Positions 6,654 through 13,500 of a stretch of 13,500 bases of DNA are shown here, piece by piece; the first letter of the stretch is position 1, and every line of letters starts with the position of its first letter. The position numbers and the translations under genes are program-made. The DNA lies in the NCBI GenBank assembly GCA_964245755.1, contig CAXTNV010000100.1, forward strand, positions 1 through 13,500. The letters run 5' to 3'. The notes under the pieces are model-generated. The model made no database searches. It was not told the origin of the DNA and was given only the letters and a program-made list of their open reading frames with translations. The stretch is from Lichenicoccus sp964245755 (GTDB lineage: Bacteria; Pseudomonadota; Alphaproteobacteria; Acetobacterales; Acetobacteraceae).

Positions 6654-8197
6654 CGCCGCCAAGCCATCGTGTGCTGCGCGCGCAACAGGTTCTCCGCCAC
6701 CTTTGCCGAGGTCAGCACCCCCGGCAGACCGGCTCCCGGATGCGTCCCGGCGCCGACCAGTAGCAGCCCGTCCAGCTCTTCGGAGAAGTTGTGGAACCGG
6801 AACCACGCCGACTGGGTCAGCCGGGGCGCCACCGAAAAGCCGGCGCCGTGCAGGCTGCGGTAGTCGGTGGCGAAGTCCCGCGGCGTCATCCACGAGCAGG
6901 TGTGCAGTGCCGCCCGCACTCCGGGCAGCTCGCGCGCATCCAGCATCTGCAGCACGCGGTCGCGCAGGATCGGGCCGGCGGTCGCCCAATCGATCGGCGC
7001 GCGCAGGTTCGGCACCGGAGCCAGCACGTAGAAGGCGTCGCAACCCCGCGGCGCCGCATCTGGGTCGGTCGCGGTCGGACGATGCAGATACAGGCTGAGG
7101 TCTTCGGGCACTGTAGCCTGCCGGCCGAACACTTCGTCGAGCAACGACTTCCACCGCGTGCCCAGCAGGATGGTGTGGTGCGCCGTGTCCGGATAAAGCC
7201 GGTTGGTGCCGAAGTACAGCACGAACAGGCCCATCGAGAAGTGCAGGCGGGCCAGGCGCCGGTCCGTCCAGACCCGCCGCGCCAGGTCGGGCAGCAGCTG
7301 CGCGTAGAGTGCCGGCGCATCGGCGTTGGCGATCACCAGATCGGCCGCGAGTCGCCGGCCGTCGACGAGGCTGACGCCGCTCACCCGCCGCGCCCGGCTT
7401 CGTCGCGGCGGACCGCCCGACCGCTCGCCGCCGGACACCTCGATGCGTGCGACGTCCGCGCCGGTCAGCACCGCGACACCCTGCCTGCGCGCAAGATCGC
7501 CGAGAGCCGCGACCAGCGCGCCGGTGCCGCCCCGCGCGAACCACACGCCCCAGCGGCGTTCCAGATGCTGGATCAGCGCGTAGATGCCGCTGGTGTGGAA
7601 AGGGTGGCCACCCACCAGGAGGGGCTGCAGGCTGAACACCCGCCGCAGGCAGGGATCACGCAGGCAGGATGCCACCAGCGACGCCACCGAGCGGTGGCCG
7701 CCGAGGCGCACGATCGCCGGGAATGCCCGCAGCATGACCGAGAGGCGATGGAACGGCTGCGCTCCGTACCGCTCGTAGCCGATCGCATACAGCCGCGCCG
7801 CCCTCGCCAGAAGCCGATCGTAGCCCGCGACGTCGTTCGGTGCCCAGGCGGCGACACGCGCGCGCATCGCTGCCGGATCACCGTCGTAGTCGAAGCGGCG
7901 GCCGTCGGCGAAGCTGACGCGATAGAAGGGGGAGACCGGAAGCAGCGTCACATGATCCGACAGGCGCTCGCCGAACAGGGCGAACAACTCCTCGATCAGG
8001 AACGGCGCGGTGATGACCGTGGGTCCCGCATCGAAGCTGAAGCCATCCTGCCTCAGCACGCGCCCCCGGCCACCGAGCTGATCGAGCCGCTCAAGCAGCG
8101 TCACTTCGTGTCCGAGGGCACGGGCACGCAGTGCGGCTGCCAATCCTCCGAATCCAGCACCGATCACGATGACCCGGCGAACTGGCACGCCGTGCAT
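6650..8197 (-). CDS. crtI: Phytoene desaturase (CrtI type)
   Basis: A 515-aa FAD-dependent desaturase that introduces double bonds into phytoene, giving neurosporene or lycopene; the number of steps cannot be read from sequence. The N-terminal dinucleotide-binding motif V-I-G-A-G-F-G-G is at residues 11-18, followed by E at the end of the second strand and the G-G-R-G-R-V-L segment. The bacterial CrtI signature near the C-terminus is G-A-G-T-H-P-G-A-G-L-P-G-V. Length is normal for bacterial CrtI. The ATG at 8197 is preceded by GGAGGA with a 4-base gap (GGAGG plus 5), the clearest ribosome site in the window. It is the first gene of a crtI-crtB pair. The later carotenoid genes (crtC, crtD, crtF) are not in the window. 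The expected regulator is PpsR, encoded about 7 kb away in the same cluster. Confidence 0.95.
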   Translation of the reverse strand: MHGVPVRRVIVIGAGFGGLAAALRARALGHEVTLLERLDQLGGRGRVLRQDGFSFDAGPTVITAPFLIEELFALFGERLSDHVTLLPVSPFYRVSFADGRRFDYDGDPAAMRARVAAWAPNDVAGYDRLLARAARLYAIGYERYGAQPFHRLSVMLRAFPAIVRLGGHRSVASLVASCLRDPCLRRVFSLQPLLVGGHPFHTSGIYALIQHLERRWGVWFARGGTGALVAALGDLARRQGVAVLTGADVARIEVSGGERSGGPPRRSRARRVSGVSLVDGRRLAADLVIANADAPALYAQLLPDLARRVWTDRRLARLHFSMGLFVLYFGTNRLYPDTAHHTILLGTRWKSLLDEVFGRQATVPEDLSLYLHRPTATDPDAAPRGCDAFYVLAPVPNLRAPIDWATAGPILRDRVLQMLDARELPGVRAALHTCSWMTPRDFATDYRSLHGAGFSVAPRLTQSAWFRFHNFSEELDGLLLVGAGTHPGAGLPGVLTSAKVAENLLRAQHTMAWRR

Positions 8198-8201
8198 GAT
8201 G

Positions 8202-8207
8202 TCCTCC
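8202..8207 (-). promoter_or_regulatory. crtI ribosome binding site inside a palindrome
   Basis: On the minus strand GGAGGA lies 4 bases before the crtI ATG and fixes this start. The site is one half of a perfect 10-base palindrome CCTCCGGAGG (8203-8212), so CCUCC directly upstream could compete with 16S rRNA for GGAGG, either within the mRNA or between molecules. Confidence 0.7.
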
Positions 8208-8227
8208 GGAGGTCATCGTCCTCGCCT

Positions 8228-8245
8228 TGGCCATCGTATCGGACA
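8228..8245 (-). promoter_or_regulatory. Possible PpsR/CrtJ operator, one mismatch
   Basis: Read on the minus strand this is TGT-N12-CCA, against the family consensus TGT-N12-ACA: one mismatch with correct spacing. It overlaps the proposed -10 element of the crtI promoter, the position expected for a repressor. A comparable one-mismatch site occurs at 5430-5447 away from any promoter, so the match alone is weak; the location is the main support. Confidence 0.35.
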
Positions 8246-8262
8246 TCGTGAAAGCTTGTCGA
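8233..8262 (-). promoter_or_regulatory. Candidate sigma70-type promoter of crtIB
   Basis: On the minus strand TCGACA (8257-8262, 5 of 6 matches to TTGACA) is followed after 18 bases by TACGAT (8233-8238, 4 of 6 matches to TATAAT). Transcription would start near 8225, giving a leader of roughly 28 bases before the crtI ATG. This fits a gap of 164 bases between crtI and the preceding same-strand gene. It is a pattern match only. Confidence 0.35.
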
Positions 8263-8279
8263 GCCTGCGGCGCGCGCGC

Positions 8280-8303
8280 GAGGCGGATCATGGATCGCGC
8301 CTC
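8280..8303 (-). terminator. Hairpin between the GGDEF-EAL gene and crtI
   Basis: GAGGCG-GATC-atg-GATC-g-CGCCTC on the + strand folds into a 10-bp stem with one bulged base and a 3-base loop. It lies about 60 bases past the stop of the upstream minus-strand GGDEF-EAL gene and just before the proposed crtI promoter, as a terminator should. No T-run follows, so it could be a Rho-type or weak terminator, or only a structured spacer. An alternating CG run (8270-8280) abuts it. Confidence 0.35.
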
Positions 8304-8361
8304 TCGTCGGCACCCGATGTCGGTGGGCCGGCGGCGTTCGGCTGCCGTCGCCTTGAGCAGA

Positions 8362-11300
8362 TCACGGGATGGCGACTGGATCCAACCGGTCAGCGCGCAA
8401 TGCCCGTCCGTCCTTCCTGGGGATCCTGACTGCCGAAAGTGCGGCGAGCGCCTGTTGCGGCATCGGACGGCCGAGAAGATACCCCTGCAGCTGGTTGCAG
8501 TTCTCGAGCCGCAGGATCTCACGCTGTTGCCGTGTCTCCACGCCTTCCGCGATGACGGTCAGTTTCAGGCTGTGCCCGAGCGCGATGATGGCGCGCACGA
8601 TCGCGATCGACTCCCTGCTGTCCCCGAGATTGGTGATGAAGGACCTGTCGATCTTGATCTTGTCGAACGGGAAACGCTGCAGGTAGTTGAGGCTTGAATA
8701 CCCGGTTCCAAAATCATCGAGCGAGATCTTTACCCCGAGACGCTTGATCTCGGACAGCAGCCGCAGCGCCCGGTCCGGATCGTCGATCAGCACGCTTTCG
8801 GTCACCTCGATCTCGAGCCGCTCCGGCGACAGTCCGCAATGCGCCAGCGTCTCCGCTATCTGCTGCGGCAGGTCATGCTGGCGGAACTGTATCGGCGACA
8901 GGTTGACCGCGATCTGCGCCTTGCTCGCCCAGGTCGCGGCCTCGGCGCAGGCGGTACGCAGCGCCCAGGCTCCGAGCTGGTCTATCTGCCCGGTTTCCTC
9001 CGCCATCAGGATGAAATCCTTCGGCGAGACAGTCCCGCGCTGCGGATGGTTCCAGCGCGCGAGTGCCTCGAAGCCCCTGATCTCGCCTGATACACAGCAT
9101 GTCAGCGGCTGGTAGTGCAGCTCCAGCTCCTCGTCCTGGATCGCACGACGCAGATCATGTTCCAGCGCGTGGCGGACCTGCAGCCGCTGGTCCATCTCCG
9201 CGTCGTAGAACCGGAACGCGTTGCGTCCCTCTGCCTTGGCGCGATACATCGCGATGTCGGCGCTTCTCAGCAGCGCCAGGCCATCCTCACCGTTTGCCGG
9301 ATGCAGCGCGATCCCGACCGAAGCGCCGATGATGACCTGCTTGCCCATGATGGTGAACGGCGAGGACAGGCTCTCGATGATGCGCCGGCACAGATCTGCG
9401 CCACTGCGCGCCCGATCCGCGGAAGTGATCAGCATGGCGAACTCGTCGCCTCCCATGCGCGCCACCGTATCACCGGGCAGCACCATCGAGGCAAGCCGCT
9501 GCGACACCTGGATCAGCAGGTCATCGCCCGCCGCATGCCCGAACTGGTCGTTGACCACCTTGAAGCGATCCAGATCGAGGCAGAGTACGGCAAGGCGATC
9601 CTGCAGGCGTGAGGCGGTCGCGATCGCCTGCGTCAACCGTTCGCTCAGCAGCAAGCGGTTCGCCAGCTTGGTCAGCGGATCGTGTCGCGCCAGATGCACC
9701 AGCTTCGCCTCCGCCTGACGACGTGCCGTCAGGTCACGCACGGCGACTGCAGTGGCGGCCCGGCCGCTGTAGTCGATCCGCCGGGCGTGGAACTCGGTGG
9801 GAATCGCAGAGCCGGCCGCATCGAGCAGCTCGACCTCGCCGCTGATCGTGTTGCTTGCGTCGAGCTGATGACCGAGCTCAAGCCAGCCGGGGTCGGCTGT
9901 GACGACGAACTCGGTCATGTCGTGGTCGATCAGATCGTCCCTCGACCGTCCGAGCATCGCACAGAGCGCCTCGTTCACGTTCAGGATCGTTCCGCGGTGG
10001 TGGATGACGATGCCTTCGAACGAGACATCCGCGAGCTGCTGCAGCCGAGCCCGATCGAGCTTCTGCGTCAGCTCGTCCATGGCGGCCATGTTGTCGCGAA
10101 ACACTTCGACAGCATCGGCAACATCGCGAAGCTCGTCACGCCGGTCACCGCCCGGGATCTCCGCGACACGTTCTCCTCCGGCCAGCCGGCGCATGACCGC
10201 GACGATACGGCCGATCGGCCTGATGATGCTGCAGGTGATCAGGTAGGAGAAGGTCATGCTGATCATCAGGGCGAGCACCGTGCCCCCGTAGATCAGGCCG
10301 TTGGCTTCCTCGTGTCCCTCCGCCATGCGTCGAAGCTGGTTGTCGCTGATGTGGTCGGCGGATCGCAGCATGTCGTCCATGCTCATGAGGATCTGGCCGA
10401 GCTGTGCCGGCTCAACCCTCTGCGCATCGACGATGGTGTTGAAGTCCGCGTCGTATTCGGCGATGCGCGAGCGCAAGGTGCTCAGAACCTTGTGCACGTC
10501 CGCATCGGGCACGTCACCGGCCAGCGCCTTGACGAAAACCTGCATCCGGTCAGTTGCCTGGCGTACACGACCCGCAGCCGCCTCGCTGCCGACCTGCAGG
10601 AAATCCCGCTCCGCCATGACAGCCTGCTGGCTGAAGACGATGATCTGCTGGGCGATCTGGCGTCCCGCCGCGGCGGTCGCCGCGAGGTCACGTGCATCAT
10701 CCAGATTGCCGACGGCATCTATGATCCCAGTGCCGAATCCCGCGTAGAGGCTGTTGCCGTCGCTCTCCACCATGTCTGCCTGGGCCAGCAGCTTCCCGGA
10801 AGTCACCTGATCAGGGGAGGCGAGCATCGTGCGATAGCCGGCGGTGGCTCGGCGAAGCGGCTCGAGCACCTGCTCCGAAGGCAGGCGCAGGGCGATATCT
10901 GAGATCGAGACGTCCATTGCGTCGAGCTTCAGCAACAGGGAGCTCCGCTGGCCGGAACCGCCGTCGGCGACGAACTTCGCGCTCTGGTCGTGAACGTCGG
11001 CCAGCGCGCGCTCGAACTGCGATCCGATTTCCAGGATGTCCGCGGAGGTCTTCAGGTCGATCGCGTTGTTCCGCAGCCGGCTGATCGCGGTTTCGAAGCG
11101 GGCCGCCTGCAGATCCGACACCTGACGGGCGACCTCGACCAGTTGATCCGCCACCGCCTTGCGCTCACCGACCAGCCGGCTCTTGATCGCCTGGTTCGAA
11201 TTGAAGCTCCTCATGATCGTCTCGTAGAGCGCGAGGCTGGTGCGCAGCCGCCCGATGTTCGAGCGGTCGATCCTGTCGAACTTGTATGGTCTAAGCCCCG

Positions 11301-11538
11301 CAATCGCCGCCTTGACCCGCAGCAAGGCGACGGAGGCCAGATCCGGGGCCGCGCCGCGCACCACCTGATCGATGGCTACATGGAGGCGGTCGATGTCCTG
11401 GACCATCGACTGCGTCGCGGACGATGCCGCGACGCGCCGGCTGTAGTCCCGCAGCCCGAGCCAGCCGACTCCGGCCACCGCGAGCGTCAGGAGCATCATC
11501 GCCACGAAGCCGCTCGCGATCCTTACGCCGATGCGCAT
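8362..11538 (-). CDS. Membrane-anchored HAMP-PAS-GGDEF-EAL cyclic-di-GMP signalling protein
   Basis: A 1058-aa protein predicted to make and/or degrade cyclic di-GMP. In order: membrane helix 1 (about 9-27), a roughly 390-residue periplasmic helical sensor (28-415), membrane helix 2 (416-438), HAMP (438-490), PAS (about 500-605), GGDEF (616-778) and EAL (793-1035). GGDEF is intact at 696-700, with metal/substrate residues D655, N663 and D672. The inhibitory RxxD site is changed to L-P-G-D (687-690). EAL is intact at 824-826, with N879, E914, D941-D942, K962, E998 and Q1018 all present, so phosphodiesterase activity is likely. The ATG at 11538 is chosen because AGGCGG lies 4 bases upstream and the membrane helix begins at once; a GTG at 11565 would add 9 residues. 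It stands alone, 164 bases before crtI. The ligand and the process controlled cannot be told from sequence. Confidence 0.93.
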   Translation of the reverse strand: MRIGVRIASGFVAMMLLTLAVAGVGWLGLRDYSRRVAASSATQSMVQDIDRLHVAIDQVVRGAAPDLASVALLRVKAAIAGLRPYKFDRIDRSNIGRLRTSLALYETIMRSFNSNQAIKSRLVGERKAVADQLVEVARQVSDLQAARFETAISRLRNNAIDLKTSADILEIGSQFERALADVHDQSAKFVADGGSGQRSSLLLKLDAMDVSISDIALRLPSEQVLEPLRRATAGYRTMLASPDQVTSGKLLAQADMVESDGNSLYAGFGTGIIDAVGNLDDARDLAATAAAGRQIAQQIIVFSQQAVMAERDFLQVGSEAAAGRVRQATDRMQVFVKALAGDVPDADVHKVLSTLRSRIAEYDADFNTIVDAQRVEPAQLGQILMSMDDMLRSADHISDNQLRRMAEGHEEANGLIYGGTVLALMISMTFSYLITCSIIRPIGRIVAVMRRLAGGERVAEIPGGDRRDELRDVADAVEVFRDNMAAMDELTQKLDRARLQQLADVSFEGIVIHHRGTILNVNEALCAMLGRSRDDLIDHDMTEFVVTADPGWLELGHQLDASNTISGEVELLDAAGSAIPTEFHARRIDYSGRAATAVAVRDLTARRQAEAKLVHLARHDPLTKLANRLLLSERLTQAIATASRLQDRLAVLCLDLDRFKVVNDQFGHAAGDDLLIQVSQRLASMVLPGDTVARMGGDEFAMLITSADRARSGADLCRRIIESLSSPFTIMGKQVIIGASVGIALHPANGEDGLALLRSADIAMYRAKAEGRNAFRFYDAEMDQRLQVRHALEHDLRRAIQDEELELHYQPLTCCVSGEIRGFEALARWNHPQRGTVSPKDFILMAEETGQIDQLGAWALRTACAEAATWASKAQIAVNLSPIQFRQHDLPQQIAETLAHCGLSPERLEIEVTESVLIDDPDRALRLLSEIKRLGVKISLDDFGTGYSSLNYLQRFPFDKIKIDRSFITNLGDSRESIAIVRAIIALGHSLKLTVIAEGVETRQQREILRLENCNQLQGYLLGRPMPQQALAALSAVRIPRKDGRALRADRLDPVAIP

Positions 11539-11820
11539 GATACCGCCTGTTCCGAGGCTGTGCACACGATGCCGAGCATGGCGGTCCTCTGAGAACGAGA
11601 GCTACCGCAGGAGGCTGGTTAGTAGATGCGGTTCAGCATAAGTGAAGTAGAAAGCTTAATATTGTTTTAGCGTAACAGGATCTGTCCGCATTCCGGTGCT
11701 GCGCCGCGTCCACTGTTGCGTGGCTCCTGGCAGAGCGCTGCCTCCGGCGGACGCCCAGGCGCCGGCCGACGCATGCCGCGGTTTACTCGAGCCTAGGACG
11801 GATGCTAAGCCGCTGCCCTC
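11539..11820. other. Intergenic region between divergent GGDEF-EAL gene and tRNA-Thr
   Basis: About 280 bases with no convincing gene. A short AT-rich block (about 11630-11690) contrasts with its surroundings and probably holds the promoter of the minus-strand GGDEF-EAL gene: TATGCT on the minus strand is a possible -10, but no good -35 sits at the right distance. GGCAG-agcg-CTGCC near 11730 can form a 5-bp hairpin. No clear promoter for the tRNA was found. Confidence 0.5.
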
Positions 11821-11892
11821 GCCGGGTTAGCACAGTGGTAGTGCAGCGGTTTTGTAAACCGAAGGTCGGGGGTTCAAATCCCTCACCCGGCA
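11821..11892 (+). tRNA. tRNA-Thr (anticodon TGT)
   Basis: A 72-base cloverleaf. The acceptor arm is GCCGGGT/ACCCGGC with discriminator A. The D arm is GCAC/GTGC with loop AGTGGTA, the anticodon arm GCGGT/ACCGA with loop TTTGTAA, and the T arm GGGGG/CCCTC with loop TTCAAAT. Anticodon TGT is at 11853-11855, reading ACA and other ACN threonine codons. The first anticodon-stem pair is G-A rather than Watson-Crick. The 3' CCA is not encoded (A is followed by TCA), so it must be added by CCA transferase. I see no second tRNA and no direct repeat of its 3' end in the window, so nothing points to a used integration site. Confidence 0.95.
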
Positions 11893-12239
11893 TCAGCATG
11901 CGCGTTCGGGTGGTGCCGGTTCGTCGGGCATCGCTTCTTCCGCCGGGCATCGTGTCGTGGGCGATCGGCGCGGGCTTGGCGGGCCCCGGATCCTGTTCGC
12001 TCGCCGGCCTTTCCCGGTCGGATCCTGTGAGCGGGTTCAGGAGGGCCACGATTGCCTCGATCCGCTCGGCTGCGCAGCGCTGGGAAAGGAGCATTCCTGC
12101 GGCTATGCTTGGGCCGTGTCCGCCCGACGGCGGTCGGCAGGGGGTTTGCGACGTGCGGCACCGCGGAGGGCTCCGGCACGTTGCCGGAGGGGCGCCCAGC
12201 GCAGCCTGTCGCGTCGACGCACGGACGAGGATGATCGAA
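11893..12239. other. Intergenic region upstream of the hydroxy-acid dehydrogenase
   Basis: About 350 bases between tRNA-Thr and the next gene. The + frame of that gene stays open through the whole stretch and has an ATG at 11898. Its translation here is Arg/Gly/Ser/Pro-rich, unlike any start of the family, so it is treated as non-coding. The minus strand has only a tRNA-antisense frame. No convincing promoter, terminator or repeat was found, though the promoter of the dehydrogenase gene should lie here. Confidence 0.55.
12227..12230 (+). promoter_or_regulatory. Ribosome binding site deciding the dehydrogenase start
   Basis: GAGG ends 9 bases before the ATG at 12240, a normal distance. It touches the other candidate ATG at 12231 with no gap, so 12240 is the better start. 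Confidence 0.5.
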
Positions 12240-13454
12240 ATGTCGAACCGCACCAACGAAGTCGTCAGGACGCCCTCGAACCGCAGCCGCCGGCTGCTGC
12301 GGCGAGTGCTCGATCTCGACGATTTCCAGCAGCTGGCGCAATCGCGGCTGCCGCGCGCGGTGTATGGCTATGTCGCCAACGGCAGCGAGGCCGGTGCCGC
12401 GCTGCAAAACAACCGGGCCGCCTTCGCCGACCTGCACATGGTCCCGCGCGCGCTGCGCGACGTATCGAAGCGGTCGCAGGAGACCGTCCTGTTCGGCCGG
12501 CGCTACGCGGCACCGTTCGGCATCGCGCCGATGGGTGCCGCGGCGGTCGCCGCATTCGACGGCGACAACCGTATGGCGCGCGCGGCCAAGGCGGCGAACA
12601 TCCCGTTCGTGCTCAGCGCCAACTCGATCACGCCGATGGAGGAGCTGGTGCGCAGCAGCCCCGGCGCCTGGTTCGCCGCCTACCAGTCGCCGGAGCCGGA
12701 CAAGATCGAGCGGATGATCGACCGCGTGGCCCGGACCGGGATCGAGGTGTTCGTGCTGACGGTGGACGTGCCGGTGGGCTCGAACCGGCCGGCCGACACC
12801 CGATCGGGATACAGCATGCCGCTGCGCCCGACGCCGAGGCTGAGCTGGGACGGCCTGACCCACCCGCGCTGGCTCGCCGGCACCGCGGCCCGCACCCTGC
12901 TTCGGCGCGGTATCCCGGCGATCAGCAACGTCGAGGCGAATCAGCGCATCGGCCTGTTCTCGCGCAAGGTGGCCCGCATCACCGGATACAGCGCCTTCAG
13001 TTGGCGGCAGGTCGAGCAGATCCGCAGGCTCTGGCACGGCCCGTTCGTGCTCAAGGGCCTGCTGTCTGCCGAGGACGCGCGCATCGCCCGGGAGAGCGGC
13101 ATCGACGGGATCGTCGTGTCCAACCACGGCGGGCGCCAGCTCGATGCCGCGGTTTCGCCGATGGAGGTGCTGGCGGAGATCAAGCGCCAGAGCGGCGACA
13201 TGACCGTGATCGTCGATAGCGGCTTCCGGCGCGGCACCGACGTGCTCAAGGCCCTGGCGCTCGGCGCGGACTTCGTGCTGATCGGCCGCCCGTTCCTGTT
13301 CGCTGCCGTGCTGGCCGGGGAGGAGGGTGTGCGGCGCGCCATCTCGCTGCTCTGCAACGAGATCGACATCGACCTCGCACTGCTTGGGTTGCAGAGCGTG
13401 TCGGAGGCGGCTCCGGAGATCCTGCGCGACGTCCGCCGCCAGAGCAGCTTCTGA
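12240..13454 (+). CDS. FMN-dependent alpha-hydroxy-acid dehydrogenase (L-lactate dehydrogenase / glycolate oxidase family)
   Basis: A 404-aa TIM-barrel flavoprotein that oxidises an L-2-hydroxy acid to a 2-oxo acid, passing electrons to quinone, cytochrome or oxygen. Family residues are present: Y44 in the G-Y-V-A-N-G-S-E-A segment, Y148 in W-F-A-A-Y, D176 in T-V-D-V-P, R188, K272, and H296 and R299 in S-N-H-G-G-R-Q-L-D. FMN phosphate-site segments D-S-G-F-R-R-G (326-332) and G-R-P (349-351) are also present. Length is normal (about 380-400 aa). Family members use lactate, glycolate, mandelate and other acids, and the substrate cannot be read from these residues, so no gene symbol is given. 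It is alone on the + strand after the tRNA and shows no link to the pigment genes. ATG 12231 is the alternative start. Confidence 0.92.
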   Translation: MSNRTNEVVRTPSNRSRRLLRRVLDLDDFQQLAQSRLPRAVYGYVANGSEAGAALQNNRAAFADLHMVPRALRDVSKRSQETVLFGRRYAAPFGIAPMGAAAVAAFDGDNRMARAAKAANIPFVLSANSITPMEELVRSSPGAWFAAYQSPEPDKIERMIDRVARTGIEVFVLTVDVPVGSNRPADTRSGYSMPLRPTPRLSWDGLTHPRWLAGTAARTLLRRGIPAISNVEANQRIGLFSRKVARITGYSAFSWRQVEQIRRLWHGPFVLKGLLSAEDARIARESGIDGIVVSNHGGRQLDAAVSPMEVLAEIKRQSGDMTVIVDSGFRRGTDVLKALALGADFVLIGRPFLFAAVLAGEEGVRRAISLLCNEIDIDLALLGLQSVSEAAPEILRDVRRQSSF

Positions 13455-13461
13455 GGGTGCT

Positions 13462-13479
13462 GGCTCGGGGCCTCGAGCC
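13462..13479 (+). terminator. Hairpin after the hydroxy-acid dehydrogenase
   Basis: GGCTCG-gggcct-CGAGCC gives a perfect 6-bp stem 7 bases after the stop codon. The position suits a terminator, but no T-run follows in the remaining bases, so it may act weakly or only protect the mRNA end. Confidence 0.4.
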
Positions 13480-13487
13480 GATGAACC

Positions 13488-13499
13488 TGCTCTAGAGCA
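13488..13499. repeat. Perfect 12-bp palindrome at window edge
   Basis: TGCTCTAGAGCA is a perfect inverted repeat ending one base before the window does. Similar GCTCTAGAGC cores open dispersed palindromic repeats in intergenic regions of several alphaproteobacteria; whether this is one cannot be judged without the following sequence. Confidence 0.35.
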
Positions 13500-13500
13500 C

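Noticed and set aside
6791..8251. 486-codon plus-strand frame opposite crtI
   Set aside because: It is antisense to crtI, with His/Arg/Gln-rich composition and no recognisable domain.
8270..8280. Alternating CG run as a functional Z-DNA element
   Set aside because: Eleven alternating bases are unremarkable in DNA this GC-rich and nothing else supports a role.
11821..11892. tRNA-Thr as an integration site for a mobile element
   Set aside because: No integrase, no repeat of the tRNA 3' end and no composition change were seen after it; the next gene is an ordinary metabolic gene.
11802..12239. In-frame extension upstream of the hydroxy-acid dehydrogenase, including an ATG at 11898
   Set aside because: It runs through tRNA-Thr, its translation is Arg/Gly/Ser-rich and unlike the family's N-terminus, and a ribosome site supports the start at 12240.
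11783..12256. Minus-strand 157-codon frame containing G-E-G-F-E-P-P-T-F-G-L-Q-N-R
   Set aside because: This peptide is the well-known translation of the antisense strand of a tRNA gene; here it falls exactly on tRNA-Thr, so the frame is spurious.
11883..13127. 414-codon minus-strand frame opposite the dehydrogenase gene
   Set aside because: It is a shadow of a gene with all family catalytic residues; the product is Arg/His/Pro-rich without motifs.

Overview
This 13.5 kb window is GC-rich, protein-dense DNA from an anoxygenic phototrophic (or photosynthesis-capable aerobic) alphaproteobacterium. The evidence is a photosynthesis gene cluster: the repressor PpsR/CrtJ, bacteriochlorophyll tail genes bchG and bchP, tspO (crtK), hemC, and carotenoid genes crtI and crtB. 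A lineage such as Acetobacteraceae is possible, but that is a guess from gene content and GC bias. The sequence alone does not settle it.

Layout. (1) Positions 1-5078, + strand: a tightly packed run ppsR (5' end cut by the window edge) - bchG - bchP - tspO - hemC. The first three junctions are 4-base stop/start overlaps (GTGA, ATGA, ATGA), and hemC follows tspO after 11 bases. (2) Positions 5084-5636, - strand or non-coding: a visibly less GC-rich island. It holds a 100-aa protein of unknown function and, just upstream, a protein-like open frame with no start codon that looks like the remnant of a lost gene. (3) Positions 5637-8197, - strand: crtI and crtB, again joined by an ATGA overlap. 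The upstream region carries a strong ribosome binding site, a plausible sigma70-type promoter and a one-mismatch PpsR/CrtJ-like site over the -10 element. (4) Positions 8362-11538, - strand: a large membrane-anchored sensor with HAMP, PAS, GGDEF and EAL domains (cyclic-di-GMP turnover). (5) Positions 11821-11892: tRNA-Thr(TGT). (6) Positions 12240-13454, + strand: an FMN-dependent alpha-hydroxy-acid dehydrogenase (lactate dehydrogenase/glycolate oxidase family). A hairpin and a perfect 12-bp palindrome lie at the window's right edge.

How the parts fit. HemC makes the linear tetrapyrrole feeding haem and bacteriochlorophyll. BchG esterifies bacteriochlorophyllide and BchP reduces the geranylgeranyl tail. 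TspO is an outer-membrane tetrapyrrole-binding regulator. CrtB and CrtI make and desaturate phytoene. PpsR is the expected aerobic repressor of bch and crt genes. The most notable points are a divergent, N-terminally extended HemC built into the bch operon, loss of the usual pucC-like gene between bchG and bchP, a PpsR with a single visible cysteine, and the orphan gene remnant beside crtB. I found no clearly new defence, mobile or CRISPR-type system.
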